This document shows positions 53,836-63,852 of a stretch of 64,000 nucleotides of DNA, piece after piece. A program made the position numbers and the translations under genes. The stretch comes from Azospirillum sp. 412522. GTDB taxonomy: Bacteria > Pseudomonadota > Alphaproteobacteria > Azospirillales > Azospirillaceae. The notes beneath the pieces were generated by a model. It was not told where the DNA came from. It did not search any database and worked only from the letters and a program-made list of their open reading frames with translations. How positions within the stretch are numbered: the stretch's first letter is position 1; each line of letters starts with the position of its first letter. The stretch spans positions 124,001-188,000 of the forward strand of contig NZ_RWIJ01000003.1 in assembly GCF_019805165.1 (NCBI RefSeq), read 5' to 3'.

Positions 53836-55044
53836 ATGCGCAAGCCCCTGATCGCCTCGGCGGTGCTGCACGTCGCGCTGGTCGCGCTGATGGTGCTCGG
53901 CATGCCGCCCAGCGATCGCAAGCTCGAGATCGCCTCCTCGATCCCGATCGAGATCGTCGACATCGGCGAGGTCACCCAGGCCGCCCGGACCGAGAAGGGC
54001 GAGCCGAAGCCGGCCAACGCCGCGGCGCGCCCGCCGATGCCGGAGGCCAAGCCCGCCCCGCCGGCACCCGAACCGCCCGACGAGGAGGACGAGCCTCCGC
54101 CCCCGCCGCCTCCCCCCGCCAAGACGCCGGAGCCGCCGAAGGTCGCCCAGGTGCCGCCGCCGCCGCGCGAGCCGACGCCGCCACCCAAGCCGACTCCGTC
54201 GCCTCCTCCTCCGCCACCCCCGCCTCCTCCGCCCCCGGATCCGGCGCCGTCGCCGACTCCGAAGCCGCCTGAGCCGCCCAAGCCCGAGCCGCCGAAGCCG
54301 GAACCGCCCAAACCGGAACCGCCGAAGCACGAGCCCAAGCCGGAGCCTCCGAAACCGGAGCCGCCCAAGCCTGAGCCGCCCAAGCCTGAGCCGAAGAAGC
54401 CCGAGCCCGTCAAACCGGAACCGCCCAAGGCGGAACCGAAGAAGCCGGAGCCGGCGAAGGAGCAGCCGAAGGAGGTCGCCAAGGCCGAGCCGAAGAAGAC
54501 GGACGCCCCGGCCAAGCAGCCGGAGAAGCCGTCGGCCAAGACCGACCCGCTGTCCGACCTGCTGTCGAATGTCGGGAAGATCAAGCCGTCGGACAACCCG
54601 AAGGCGGACGGCAAGGCCTCGGCCAGCGCCAACAGCGACGCCAAGCCGAGCCAGAAGACCGCGTCCGCGGCTCCGGCCGGGGCGGCGAAGGCGACGAACG
54701 GCCCCGACAGGCCGTTCAAGCCGTCGGGCCGCGCGCTGGACGCCATCCGCGGCCAGCTGAGCAAGAACTGGAACTTCGACAGCGGCCGCAAGGACGCCGG
54801 TTCGATGCAGATCGAGATCCATGTCGAGGTCGGCCGTGACCACAGCGTGGTCCGTGCCTGGATCGACGACAAGTACCGGTCGCGCTACATGTCGGACGCC
54901 GCCTTCCGGGCGTCGGCCGACGCGGCGGTGCGCGCGGTCAAGCGCTCCAGCCCCCTGGAGCTGCTTGCCAGCGAGTTCACGCCGCAGACTTATGAAGACT
55001 GGCGCTTCATCGTGTTCAATTTCGACCCGAGGGACATGTTCTGA
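53836..55044 (+). CDS. tolA: Tol-Pal energy-transducing protein TolA, proline-rich type
   Basis: A 402-residue protein with an N-terminal signal anchor ([20 protein letters not shown]) that contacts TolQ, a very long Pro/Lys/Glu middle domain and a C-terminal TolA/TonB-like domain ([52 protein letters not shown]). The middle has PPPPPPPAK, a run of about ten consecutive prolines at residues 118-134 and more than ten PKPEPP repeats (about 145-220). E. coli TolA uses a long helix here instead. The proline runs make it an obvious EF-P client. It bridges inner-membrane TolQR to TolB/Pal. Confidence 0.92.
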   Translation: MRKPLIASAVLHVALVALMVLGMPPSDRKLEIASSIPIEIVDIGEVTQAARTEKGEPKPANAAARPPMPEAKPAPPAPEPPDEEDEPPPPPPPPAKTPEPPKVAQVPPPPREPTPPPKPTPSPPPPPPPPPPPPDPAPSPTPKPPEPPKPEPPKPEPPKPEPPKHEPKPEPPKPEPPKPEPPKPEPKKPEPVKPEPPKAEPKKPEPAKEQPKEVAKAEPKKTDAPAKQPEKPSAKTDPLSDLLSNVGKIKPSDNPKADGKASASANSDAKPSQKTASAAPAGAAKATNGPDRPFKPSGRALDAIRGQLSKNWNFDSGRKDAGSMQIEIHVEVGRDHSVVRAWIDDKYRSRYMSDAAFRASADAAVRAVKRSSPLELLASEFTPQTYEDWRFIVFNFDPRDMF

Positions 55045-55046
55045 CC

Positions 55047-56399
55047 ATGACGACGAAGACGAGGCTTCTCCTGAAGCTGGCCGGGGCCACCGGCGCGCTT
55101 CTCCTCTCCCTCGGCGTTGCCGCTCCGCAGGAGGCGCGCGCCGAGTTGCGCATCGACATCACGCGGGGCGTGTCCGAGCCGCTGCCCATCGCGATCACCA
55201 GCTTCGCCGGATCGGGCGGGCGCGATGTGCAGATGGGCGCCGACATCTCCAAGGTCATCTCCGACGACCTGGAGCGCTCCGGCCTGTTCAAGCCGCTGGA
55301 CCCGCGCGGCTTCCTGCAGACGCCGGACCAGCTGCGCAGCGGCGAGCCGCGCTACCAGGACTGGAAGGCGCTGGGCGCCCAGGCCCTGGTCGCCGGCAAC
55401 ACCACCACGGGCGCCGACGGCCGCATGAAGGTCGATTTCCGCCTGTGGGACGTCGCCGCCGGCCAGTACATGCAGGGGCTGAGCTACAGCGCCTCGCCGC
55501 AGGAATGGCGCCGCATCGCCCACATCGTGGCCGACGCCATCTACAAGCGCCTGACCGGCGAGGACGGCTATTTCGACACGCGCATCGTCTATGTCGCCGA
55601 GTCCGGCCCGGCGAACGCGCGCAAGAAGCAGCTGGCCATCATGGACCAGGACAGCGCCAACCATCAGTTCCTGACCGACGGCCAGACCCTGGTCCTGACG
55701 CCGCGCTTCTCGCCGACGTCCCAGGAAATCACGTACATGTCGTACTTCAACAAGAAGCCGCGCGTGTACCTGTTCAACATCGACACCGGCCGCCAGGAGG
55801 TCCTGGGCGACTTCCCCGGCATGACCTTCGCCCCGCGCTTCTCGCCGGACGGCAACAAGGTCATCATGTCGATGGCGCAGAACGGCAACACCGACATCTA
55901 CACGCTGGACCTGCGCACCCGCCGCCAGACCCAGCTGACCGACGCGCCGGGCATCGACACCGGCCCCAGCTACTCGCCGGACGGCCAGCGCATCGTCTTC
56001 GAGTCGGACCGCGGCGGCACGCAGCAGCTCTATGTCATGGGGGCCGACGGCTCGGGCGTGAAGCGGCTGACCTTCGGCGAGGGCCGCTACGGTACGCCGG
56101 TGTGGTCGCCGCGCGGCGACCTGATCGCCTTCACGCGCCAGCGTGGTAGCAGCTTTGCAGTCGGCGTAATCCGTCCGGATGGGTCGGGGGAACGAATCCT
56201 GACCGAAGCCTTCCACGTCGAGGGTCCGACCTGGGCGCCCAACGGCCGAGTCATCATGTTCTTCAAGGACTTGCCGTCCGGTGACGGCCGTGGCCGCAAC
56301 GCGAAGCTGTACAGCATCGACATCACCGGCGCCAACGAGCGTCGCGTGAGCACCCCGGTCGATGGGTCGGATCCTGCGTGGTCGCCCTTGATTCCCTAG
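55047..56399 (+). CDS. tolB: Tol-Pal periplasmic beta-propeller protein TolB
   Basis: A 450-residue periplasmic protein with a signal peptide ([15 protein letters not shown]), an N-terminal alpha/beta domain ([19 protein letters not shown]) and a six-bladed WD40-like propeller whose blades carry (R)FSPDGxxI motifs ([73 protein letters not shown]). It shuttles between TolA and Pal. Start two bases after the tolA stop. Confidence 0.96.
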   Translation: MTTKTRLLLKLAGATGALLLSLGVAAPQEARAELRIDITRGVSEPLPIAITSFAGSGGRDVQMGADISKVISDDLERSGLFKPLDPRGFLQTPDQLRSGEPRYQDWKALGAQALVAGNTTTGADGRMKVDFRLWDVAAGQYMQGLSYSASPQEWRRIAHIVADAIYKRLTGEDGYFDTRIVYVAESGPANARKKQLAIMDQDSANHQFLTDGQTLVLTPRFSPTSQEITYMSYFNKKPRVYLFNIDTGRQEVLGDFPGMTFAPRFSPDGNKVIMSMAQNGNTDIYTLDLRTRRQTQLTDAPGIDTGPSYSPDGQRIVFESDRGGTQQLYVMGADGSGVKRLTFGEGRYGTPVWSPRGDLIAFTRQRGSSFAVGVIRPDGSGERILTEAFHVEGPTWAPNGRVIMFFKDLPSGDGRGRNAKLYSIDITGANERRVSTPVDGSDPAWSPLIP

Positions 56400-56548
56400 T
56401 GGAGTAGCCCTATTTTGCGGCCACGCGGGAGCAATGCTCAAGACAAAGGTCGGACGTCGTCTTTTCGTCGGGGATTGGCGGAAAGAAGCGGCTCCTGTGC
56501 AGACATGATCCGGCCATCAAACAAGTTTCGTTCAAGGGGTCCCTGAAC

Positions 56549-57019
56549 ATGCGCATGAAGTTCCTCGCTCTCGCCGCGGTCGCTCTGCTCGCCGCTTGCG
56601 AATCCACTCCGAACGACGCCGCCAACGGCGCCAACACCGGTGCCCAGCAGTCGTCGGTCCGTCCGGGCTCGGCGGAAGATTTCGTCGTCAACGTCGGCGA
56701 CCGCGTCTTCTTCGGCCTCGACCGCTTCGACCTGTCGCCGGAGGCTCGCGCCACCCTCGACCGTCAGGCCAAGTGGCTGCAGACCTACGGCTCGGTCACC
56801 GTCACCGTCGAGGGCCATGCCGACGAGCGCGGCACCCGCGAGTACAACCTCGCCCTGGGCGAGCGTCGCGCCAACTCGGTGAAGAACTACTTGGCCGCCA
56901 AGGGCATCCCGGCCAACCGCGTCAACGTCGTCTCCTACGGCAAGGAGCGTCCGGCCGTGGTTGGTTCGAACGAGGCCGCCTGGTCGCAGAACCGCCGTGG
57001 CGTGACCGTCGTCAACTAA
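56549..57019 (+). CDS. pal: peptidoglycan-associated lipoprotein Pal
   Basis: A 156-residue outer-membrane lipoprotein with lipobox LLAAC (cysteine about residue 17) and an OmpA-like domain (VFFGLDRFDLSPEARATLDRQAKWL, TVEGHADERGTREYNLALGERRANSVKNYL, RVNVVSYGKERPAV) that binds diaminopimelate in peptidoglycan. It anchors the outer membrane to the wall. It has its own 149-base gap after tolB, so an internal promoter is likely. Confidence 0.96.
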   Translation: MRMKFLALAAVALLAACESTPNDAANGANTGAQQSSVRPGSAEDFVVNVGDRVFFGLDRFDLSPEARATLDRQAKWLQTYGSVTVTVEGHADERGTREYNLALGERRANSVKNYLAAKGIPANRVNVVSYGKERPAVVGSNEAAWSQNRRGVTVVN

Positions 57020-57051
57020 TGACGCCGGTCCCCGCCTGACGGGGAACAGGG

Positions 57052-57096
57052 AAGGGCGCCGCCGCCGGGGAACCGGAGGCGGCGCCCTTTCTTTTT
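57052..57096 (+). terminator. terminator after pal
   Basis: AAGGGCGCCGCC pairs with GGCGGCGCCCTT around a GC-rich loop, followed by TCTTTTTGG. Confidence 0.88.
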
Positions 57097-57263
57097 GGCG
57101 GGCGCTTTCCCCCGCTCTCCCGACGGCCGGCTTCCCGGTGCGGTCGGTTCTTTGCGCCGATGGGCAAGTTCTGCTAAACAGCGGCCATCGCGTCGCCTTT
57201 TTCGTTCGCCATGGTCGCCGTGGGCGCTCCCCCGGCATCAGATCTCCTCAGGATCCCACGCGC

Positions 57264-58130
57264 ATGACCAACATCCGTCCCGTCGCCGCCCTGTTGCTGG
57301 GTGGCATGCTCTCTGCAACCCCCGCCCTGGGCCCCGCCCTGGCCCAGTCGAAGGGGCAGATCGAGCGGTTGCAATCGCTGGAAACCCAGGTCGCCGCGCT
57401 GGGCGGTCCGGTCGAGGTCGCGCAGCTGTCGCCCTCCGTCGCCGCCGACTTCGAAATCCGGTTGCAGAACCTCGAGCGCACCATCCAGGATCTGACCGGC
57501 AAGTACGAGGAATCGACCTATCAGGTCACCCAGCTGCGCGAGCGGCTGGAGAAGGTGAACGCCGACGTCGATTTCCGCCTGAAGGAGCTGGAGAAGGGTG
57601 GTGGTGCGACCGGCGGCGCCATGGGGGGCGCAATGTCCGATGCCGCGCCGGCCAAGCCGCCGAAGGCCGCGGCCTCCGACGACAGGAAGGCTGACAAGCC
57701 GGCGCAGACCGCCGCCGCCAACCCGCCTTCCACGGCCGGCCTGTCGCCGGAAAAGCAGTATGAACAGGCGTTCGAGCTGCTGCGCAACTCCGACTACGAC
57801 CGGGCGGAGAAGGCGTTGCAGGAGTTCATCGCCAAGAACAAGTCCCACGCCTATGCCGGCAACGCGCAGTACTGGCTGGGCGAGAGCTACTACGTCCGCA
57901 ACAAGTTTCCGGAAGCGGCCCAGGCCTTCGCCGAGGTGCTTTCCAAGTACCGCACCAACCCGAAGGCGGCGGACAGCCTGCTGAAGCTGGGTATGACCCT
58001 GCAGCAGATGAACAAGAAGTCGGACGCCTGCACCGCCTTCGGCCAGCTGCTGACCAAGTTTCCCGAAGCCTCGGCCAGCGTGAAGCGCCGCGCCGACACG
58101 GAGCGCAAGCGCATCAATTGCCCGGCCTGA
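57264..58130 (+). CDS. cpoB: cell division coordinator CpoB (YbgF)
   Basis: A 288-residue periplasmic protein: signal peptide (ending ALGPALAQ), an N-terminal coiled coil for trimerisation (QIERLQSLETQVAALGG, LQNLERTIQDLTGKYEE...), an Ala/Pro/Lys linker and three TPR repeats at the C terminus (YEQAFELLRNSDYDRAEKALQEFI, AQYWLGESYYVRNKFPEAAQAFAEVL, SLLKLGMTLQQMNKKSDACTAFGQLL). CpoB links Tol-Pal action to septal peptidoglycan synthesis. The stop overlaps the tilS start. Confidence 0.93.
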   Translation: MTNIRPVAALLLGGMLSATPALGPALAQSKGQIERLQSLETQVAALGGPVEVAQLSPSVAADFEIRLQNLERTIQDLTGKYEESTYQVTQLRERLEKVNADVDFRLKELEKGGGATGGAMGGAMSDAAPAKPPKAAASDDRKADKPAQTAAANPPSTAGLSPEKQYEQAFELLRNSDYDRAEKALQEFIAKNKSHAYAGNAQYWLGESYYVRNKFPEAAQAFAEVLSKYRTNPKAADSLLKLGMTLQQMNKKSDACTAFGQLLTKFPEASASVKRRADTERKRINCPA

Positions 58131-59482
58131 TGGCTGACGGCTCCGACGGCGGTCGGCCGGTATCGCGGACGGAGTTCGGCCGCGCCATGGCGGTTCTGGG
58201 CGGATTCGAATCCGCGCCGGTCGTCGCCGTCGGTGTTTCCGGTGGCGGCGACAGCATGGCGCTTCTGCTGCTGCTGCGGCATTGGGTCGCAGAGCGGGGC
58301 GGGAGTCTGCTGGCGCTGACCGTCGATCACGGGTTGCGGCCCGAGTCCGCGGAGGAGGCGGCTGCGGTCGGGCGGGTTGTCGGCCAGCTCGGGATCCCTC
58401 ACCGCATCCTGCGCTGGGAGGGGAAGAAGCCGTCGGCCGGGGTGCAGGCGGCGGCCAGGGCAGCGCGGCATCGCGTTCTTGCCGAGGCCTGTGCCGAGGC
58501 CGGCATCCTTCATCTGGCGCTTGCCCACCATCGCGACGATCAGGCGGAGACGGTGCTGCTGCGGCTTGCCCGAGGCTCCGGCATCGATGGGCTGGCCGGG
58601 ATGGCGCCGGTGCGCGCCGATGGAGCGGTGCGGATCATCCGACCGCTGCTGGGCTTTTCCCACGACAGGTTGCTTGCGACCTGCCGCGCCGGGAACGCCG
58701 ACTGGATCGAGGATCCTTCCAACCGCAATCCGCGCTTCGCCCGCGCCCGGCTGCGTGCCGTCCGCGATCTGCTGGGCGAAGAAGGCTTGGATGGCGCAAG
58801 GCTGGGGGAGGTCGCCCGCCGGGCCGGCCGCGCGCGCGCGGCGCTGGAACAGGCGACGGCCGGGCTGCTGGCCGATGTTGCGGCCCTTCACCCGGAAGGC
58901 TGGATCACGCTGGCCTCCGAACCCCTGCTGGCCGCTCGGGCAGAGATCGCCCTGCGGGCGTTGGCGTGCGCGCTGGCGGTGGTCGGCGAACCGTCCCCGG
59001 TGCGGGACGAGGCGCTGGAGCGCTTGCTCGGCAGGCTGGCGGGCGGGCAGGGCGGGACGCTCGGTGGCTGCGTGGTGCGGATCCGCCGCGGCGCGGTGAT
59101 GGTCGCGCGCGAACCGGCAGCGGTGACGGGGCGGCCGAGCGTGCCTCCGGGCGGACGCGTCCTGTGGGATGGCCGGTTCGACCTTCAGGTGTCGTCGCAG
59201 TGGAGGCATCCCGTTACGGTCGCGGCGCTCGGGGCTGCCGGATGGCGCGAATGGGCAGGTCGGCAGGCGCGGGAGCGGCTGCCCGATCTGCCGGTTCCGG
59301 TGCGGGAATCGCTGCCAAGCCTTTGGTCGGGCACAGATTTGCTTGGCGTACCGATGATCGGCGGCCTATACGGGTTGGGCGCGGATGGACAGGGCCGGAT
59401 GGATCGCGCGAAGTTTCGTCCGCTTTCGTCGTTGGGAAGACCAGCTTTTACGGTTGTTTCGGACCGGGACGGCATTATTTAA
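58130..59482 (+). CDS. tilS: tRNA(Ile)-lysidine synthase
   Basis: A 450-residue N-type ATP-pyrophosphatase that converts C34 of tRNA-Ile(CAU) to lysidine. The PP-loop GVSGGGDSMALL (about 34-45) is followed by TVDHGLR, LALAHHRDDQAETVLLRLARGSG and WIEDPSNRNPRFARARLR. The ATG at 58130 overlaps the cpoB stop (TGATG); a TTG at 58118 is possible but less likely. Confidence 0.94.
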   Translation: MADGSDGGRPVSRTEFGRAMAVLGGFESAPVVAVGVSGGGDSMALLLLLRHWVAERGGSLLALTVDHGLRPESAEEAAAVGRVVGQLGIPHRILRWEGKKPSAGVQAAARAARHRVLAEACAEAGILHLALAHHRDDQAETVLLRLARGSGIDGLAGMAPVRADGAVRIIRPLLGFSHDRLLATCRAGNADWIEDPSNRNPRFARARLRAVRDLLGEEGLDGARLGEVARRAGRARAALEQATAGLLADVAALHPEGWITLASEPLLAARAEIALRALACALAVVGEPSPVRDEALERLLGRLAGGQGGTLGGCVVRIRRGAVMVAREPAAVTGRPSVPPGGRVLWDGRFDLQVSSQWRHPVTVAALGAAGWREWAGRQARERLPDLPVPVRESLPSLWSGTDLLGVPMIGGLYGLGADGQGRMDRAKFRPLSSLGRPAFTVVSDRDGII

Positions 59483-59564
59483 TCATGGAACGTGCCCGTA
59501 GGAGTCCGGGGTGCGGCCTTGTCGGCGCACCGCATGGCGATGGGTTCGCAGAAAGGCGTGTGAC

Positions 59565-61499
59565 GTGAACAATTTCGGCAAGAACCTCGCTCTCTGGATC
59601 ATCATAGGGCTGCTGCTCGTGGCCCTGTTCAACCTGTTCCAGAGTTCCTCCACCCGCAGCCCGCAAACGACCGTTCCGTTCAGCGAGCTTCTCGCCGAAG
59701 TGGACCGGGGCCAGGTCGCCGACGTGACGATCAAGGGCAACCAGGTTTCGGGCCATTTCTCCGACGGCCGCTCCTTCAGCACCTATGTCCCGCCCGAAGC
59801 GGGCCTGGTGGAGCGCCTGACCAACAAGAACGTCCGGATCAACGCGGTCCCCGACGACAGCAACGTGCCGTCGCTGTTCTCGGTGCTGCTGTCCTGGTTC
59901 CCGATGCTTCTGCTGATCGGCGTGTGGATCTTCTTCATGCGCCAGATGCAGTCCGGTGGCGGCAAGGCCATGGGCTTCGGCAAGTCGCGGGCGCGCCTGC
60001 TGACCGAGAAGGTCGGGCGCGTGACCTTCGACGACGTCGCCGGCATCGACGAGGCCAAGCAGGAACTGACGGAGATTGTCGAGTTCCTGAAGGACCCGCA
60101 GAAGTTCCAGCGGCTGGGCGGCAAGATCCCGAAGGGCTGCCTGCTCGTCGGCCCGCCGGGCACCGGCAAGACGCTGACCGCCCGCGCGGTGGCCGGCGAA
60201 GCCAACGTGCCGTTCTTCACCATCTCCGGTTCGGACTTCGTCGAGATGTTCGTCGGCGTGGGCGCGTCCCGCGTCCGCGACATGTTCGAGCAGGGCAAGA
60301 AGAACGCCCCCTGCATCATCTTCATCGACGAGATCGACGCGGTCGGCCGCCATCGCGGCGCCGGCCTGGGCGGCGGCAACGACGAGCGCGAGCAGACCCT
60401 CAACCAGCTGCTGGTCGAGATGGACGGCTTCGAGGCGAACGAGGGCGTGATCCTGATTGCCGCGACCAACCGTCCGGACGTTCTCGATCCCGCGCTGCTG
60501 CGTCCGGGCCGCTTCGACCGTCAGGTCGTGGTGCCGAACCCCGACGTGCTGGGCCGCGAGAAGATCCTCAAGGTCCACATGCGGAAGGTCCCGCTGTCGC
60601 CGGACGTCGATGCCAAGGTCATCGCCCGCGGCACCCCCGGCTTCTCCGGCGCCGATCTGGCCAACCTGGTGAACGAGGCCGCCCTGCTGGCCGCCCGCAT
60701 CGGCAAGCGCGTCGTCGGCATGGCCGAGTTCGAGGCCGCCAAGGACAAGGTCATGATGGGTGCGGAACGCCGCTCCATGGTCATGACCGAGGACGAGAAG
60801 AAGCTGACCGCCTACCACGAGGCCGGCCACGCCATCTGCGCCGTCCACTGCGCCGACAGCGACCCGGTCCACAAGGCCACCATCATCCCGCGCGGCCGTG
60901 CGCTGGGCATGGTGATGCGCCTGCCGGAAGGCGACCGCATCAGCCTGTCGCAGGCCAAGCTGCTGGCCGACCTGACCGTCGCCATGGGCGGCCGCATCGC
61001 CGAGGAACTGATCTTCGGCAAGGAGCGGGTGACCACCGGCGCCTCGGGCGACATCAAGATGGCGACCGAGATGTCGCGCCGGATGGTGACGGAGTGGGGC
61101 ATGAGCGACAAGCTCGGCCCGCTGCTCTATGGCGAGCCGACGCAGGAGGTGTTCCTGGGCCATTCGGTGACCCAGCACAAGAACATGTCCGACCGTACCG
61201 CCCAGCTGGTCGACGAGGAAATCCGCCGCATCGTGGACGAAGCCTACGACCGCGCCCGGACCATCCTGACCGAGAACATCGACCAGCTGCACACCCTGGC
61301 CAAGGGCCTGCTGGAGTACGAGACTCTGAGCGGCGACGAGATCAACCGTCTGCTGCGCGGCGAACCGATCCTGCGCGACGACGAGCGCGAGACGATGCCC
61401 GTCCCGCCGCGTCCGACCACCGGCAGCGGCCGCCGGTCCTCCGTCCCGCCGAGCGGGCAGGAGAGCGGTGGCATGGGGCCGGAGCCGCAGGGCACCTGA
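59565..61499 (+). CDS. ftsH: ATP-dependent zinc metalloprotease FtsH
   Basis: A 644-residue inner-membrane AAA+ protease. Two membrane segments ([18 protein letters not shown], about 8-25, and [20 protein letters not shown], about 106-125) flank a periplasmic domain; then the AAA domain with Walker A GPPGTGKT (about 196-203), Walker [33 protein letters not shown], and the M41 protease with HEAGH at 418-422. It degrades misfolded membrane proteins and regulators. The start is GTG at 59565 with AAAGG eight bases upstream. The folP-glmM genes that often follow in alphaproteobacteria are absent. Confidence 0.96.
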   Translation: MNNFGKNLALWIIIGLLLVALFNLFQSSSTRSPQTTVPFSELLAEVDRGQVADVTIKGNQVSGHFSDGRSFSTYVPPEAGLVERLTNKNVRINAVPDDSNVPSLFSVLLSWFPMLLLIGVWIFFMRQMQSGGGKAMGFGKSRARLLTEKVGRVTFDDVAGIDEAKQELTEIVEFLKDPQKFQRLGGKIPKGCLLVGPPGTGKTLTARAVAGEANVPFFTISGSDFVEMFVGVGASRVRDMFEQGKKNAPCIIFIDEIDAVGRHRGAGLGGGNDEREQTLNQLLVEMDGFEANEGVILIAATNRPDVLDPALLRPGRFDRQVVVPNPDVLGREKILKVHMRKVPLSPDVDAKVIARGTPGFSGADLANLVNEAALLAARIGKRVVGMAEFEAAKDKVMMGAERRSMVMTEDEKKLTAYHEAGHAICAVHCADSDPVHKATIIPRGRALGMVMRLPEGDRISLSQAKLLADLTVAMGGRIAEELIFGKERVTTGASGDIKMATEMSRRMVTEWGMSDKLGPLLYGEPTQEVFLGHSVTQHKNMSDRTAQLVDEEIRRIVDEAYDRARTILTENIDQLHTLAKGLLEYETLSGDEINRLLRGEPILRDDERETMPVPPRPTTGSGRRSSVPPSGQESGGMGPEPQGT

Positions 61500-61522
61500 G
61501 TCGTCAAGGCTCTGACATGAAG

Positions 61523-61552
61523 AAGGCGGCGCTGCGAGGCGCCGCCTTTTTT
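61523..61552 (+). terminator. terminator of the ftsH transcript
   Basis: AAGGCGGCGC-TGCGAG-GCGCCGCCTT followed by TTTTCTTT. Confidence 0.9.
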
Positions 61553-61586
61553 CTTTGGTCGCTCTTCCTGTGTCGGCAGGAACGCC

Positions 61587-62750
61587 TCAGAGCGAGCCCT
61601 TCTGTTCGCGGCGGCGGTCCAGCGCCACGTCGAACTGGCGCAGCAGCTTCTGCATGCCTTCGAAGTACAGTTTGCGCGACGGTGTGTTCTTCATGCAGCG
61701 GGCGTCGAGATGGGCGACGCTGGTCAGGGCCGACACGCAGTAGCCGAGCAGCCAGTAGCGCGAGCGGATGCTGCGCAGGTAATCGCGGAACGGCTCCGGC
61801 TGGCCGTTCATGAAGCTGCTGAACGAGGTCTCGTAGTCCGACAGGATGGTGCGGATGTCGAGCAGCGTCGTTTCCAGCAGCTTGCCCACCCGCTCGATGT
61901 GCATCAGCAACTGGGTCTCGTAGGGCTTGTGCATGCGGATGTCGACCGGAATGCACTCGCGCGACTTCAGCCAGGTCAGGATGGTGCGGGCGCGCGGCGC
62001 GATGCGGCGCAGCTGGTATTCGTAGAAGGTCGTGCCCTTCCACGCGCTGAAGATGGTGTCGGCCTCCGACCGTTCGATGCCGAAGGCGGAGACGAACAGG
62101 CCGGCCTCTTCGAGGTTGGGGTTCCAGATCGCCTCCAGGAAGCGCTCGACGCTGCCGGCGCTGCCCTGGCTGCCGGACAGCGCCTTGCGGACGATCGGCT
62201 CGATGCGGGCGCGGATCAGGCGGCGGAGCTGGTGGTCCTCCTCGTTGCTGATCAGCCAGTGGCGCGGATCGACATTGACCTTCTCCGCCTCGAAGCAGGT
62301 CTTCAGCAGGAAGGCGTCGAGCGACGGCACGTCGTCGATCATCTGCAGCATCTTCATGTCGCCGATGATGCCGTTTTCCTGCGGTCCGTGCTTCAGGCCG
62401 AACTGCTCTTCCAGCAGGGCGGCGCTGTTGCGGCCCCGCAGATAGATGGCGAGGCCGCCGGCCTCCGGCGCGCGGGCGTTGTGCGGCACGTAGATGCCGG
62501 TTTCGACCGGGCGCTCGCCCCCCTCCATATCCTCGTCTTCGGCGATGGGATCGCCGCCGTCGTCGTCGCGGTCGTCGAAGTTCGGGTACTTGAACAGGAT
62601 GCAGTTGTTCAGGCCCTGCGCCTTGAACATGCGCTGCTCCTCGGGAATCTCGCGCGTGATGGCGATGAGATTCATCGACACGCTGGACCCGCCGTAAAGG
62701 ATCTGCTCAAGGATTGGAGAAACCGAGTCCATTTTCTTGCGAGCGCGCAT
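61587..62750 (-). CDS. conserved hypothetical protein
   Basis: A 387-residue cytoplasmic protein without a recognised domain. An acidic segment (DDRDDDGGDPIAEDEDMEGGE) lies at about 62-82; the C-terminal half is helical (TLLDIRTILSDYETSFSSFMNGQPEPFRDYLRSIRSRYWLLGYCVSALTSVAHL). No signal peptide or metal motif is evident. The ATG at 62750 or the ATG at 62732 could be the start; no strong ribosome-binding site is seen. It is convergent with ftsH. Confidence 0.75.
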   Translation of the reverse strand: MRARKKMDSVSPILEQILYGGSSVSMNLIAITREIPEEQRMFKAQGLNNCILFKYPNFDDRDDDGGDPIAEDEDMEGGERPVETGIYVPHNARAPEAGGLAIYLRGRNSAALLEEQFGLKHGPQENGIIGDMKMLQMIDDVPSLDAFLLKTCFEAEKVNVDPRHWLISNEEDHQLRRLIRARIEPIVRKALSGSQGSAGSVERFLEAIWNPNLEEAGLFVSAFGIERSEADTIFSAWKGTTFYEYQLRRIAPRARTILTWLKSRECIPVDIRMHKPYETQLLMHIERVGKLLETTLLDIRTILSDYETSFSSFMNGQPEPFRDYLRSIRSRYWLLGYCVSALTSVAHLDARCMKNTPSRKLYFEGMQKLLRQFDVALDRRREQKGSL

Positions 62751-62812
62751 CAATATTACCCAATCCCGCGAATATTGCGCAAATCATAAACGTCGATCTC
62801 GCAAACGCAAAG

Positions 62813-62834
62813 AGGGATCGGCGGACCGATCCCT
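62813..62834 (-). terminator. probable terminator of fabI
   Basis: AGGGATCGG-CGGA-CCGATCCCT is a nine-base-pair perfect stem. On the minus strand it is followed by CTTTGCGTTTGC, a weak T-rich tail. Confidence 0.55.
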
Positions 62835-62885
62835 CCCGTCGTCATTCGATTGCAAGCGCGCCGGTCCGGCTCAACCTTGCGGACC

Positions 62886-63734
62886 TCAGCCGGCCTTCGC
62901 CGTGCCGCCCAGCGATCCCAGCAGCCCGGCAACCTCGGCCGCCTCGTCCACCGCGACCATGCCGACGGTGTGATAGCCGCTGTCGACGTGCATCACCTCG
63001 CCGGTGACGCCGCTGCCCAGGTCCGACATCAGGAACAGGCCGGCGCCGCCGACCTCCTGGATGGTGACGTTGCGCTTCAGCGGGGCGTTCAGCTCGTTCC
63101 ACTTCAGGATATAGCGGAAGTCGCCGATGCCGCTGGCGGCCAGCGTCTTGATCGGGCCGGCGGAGATGGCATTGACACGGATGTTGCGGCCACCCAGATC
63201 GACGGCCAGATAGCGCACGCTGGCCTCCAGCGCGGCCTTGGCGACGCCCATCACGTTGTAATGGGGCATGACGCGCTCGGCGCCGTAATAGGATAGGGTA
63301 AGCAGGCTGCCGCCGTCCTTCATCAGCGGCACGGCGCGCTGCGCCACCGCGGTGAAGGAGTAGCAGGAGATGTCCATGGTGCGCAGGAAGTTGGCCCGCG
63401 TGGTGTCCAGGTACAGCCCGTCCAGCTCGTTCTTGTCGGAAAAGGCGATGGCATGAACCACGAAGTCCAGCCCGCCCCATTCCTTCTCGATGGCGGCGAA
63501 GGTCGCGTCGATGCTGGCCTCGTCCGTCACGTCGCAGGGCAGGACCAGCTTGGCGCCGACCTGCTCGGCCAGCGGCTTCACCCGCTTCAGCAGCGCGTCG
63601 CCCTGATAGGTGAAGGCAAGCTCCGCCCCGTGCTGGGCCAGGGTGGAGGCGATCCCCCAGGCGATCGAACGATCGTTGGCCACGCCCATGATCAGGCCAC
63701 GCTTGCCGGCCATGAGCGGCATCGGATTGGACAT
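62886..63734 (-). CDS. fabI: enoyl-[acyl-carrier-protein] reductase (NADH) FabI
   Basis: A 282-residue short-chain dehydrogenase of fatty-acid synthesis. FabI-specific patterns: LMAGKRGLIMGVANDRSIAWGIA at the N terminus, FVVHAIAFSDKNEL, LTLSYYGAERVMPHYNVMGVAKAALEASVRYLA with the Y-x6-K catalytic pair (YNVMGVAK) and NAISAGPIKTLAASGI. The ATG at 63734 has GAGG close upstream; the frame stays open to 63905 but that part is Arg-rich and overlaps the divergent gene. Confidence 0.95.
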   Translation of the reverse strand: MSNPMPLMAGKRGLIMGVANDRSIAWGIASTLAQHGAELAFTYQGDALLKRVKPLAEQVGAKLVLPCDVTDEASIDATFAAIEKEWGGLDFVVHAIAFSDKNELDGLYLDTTRANFLRTMDISCYSFTAVAQRAVPLMKDGGSLLTLSYYGAERVMPHYNVMGVAKAALEASVRYLAVDLGGRNIRVNAISAGPIKTLAASGIGDFRYILKWNELNAPLKRNVTIQEVGGAGLFLMSDLGSGVTGEVMHVDSGYHTVGMVAVDEAAEVAGLLGSLGGTAKAG

Positions 63735-63852
63735 CGGAACCTCGTGAACGACGGATGTGCTGCGGCTCCAGCCGCGAAAAGTGCCGCGCATCCTACACGA
63801 AAGCGCCCGACGGTCAAACCGACGCGGGCGGTCCCGCCGCAGGAGGCGTTGC

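Noticed and set aside
54040..54480. Regular short repeats considered as a CRISPR array or minisatellite
   Set aside because: They encode the PKPEPP repeats of TolA in frame and have no spacers of even length.
52272..54872. 866-residue glycine-rich minus-strand frame opposite tolQRA
   Set aside because: The Gly-rich part is simply the complement of the TolA proline codons; it is not a real glycine-rich or PE-PGRS-like protein.
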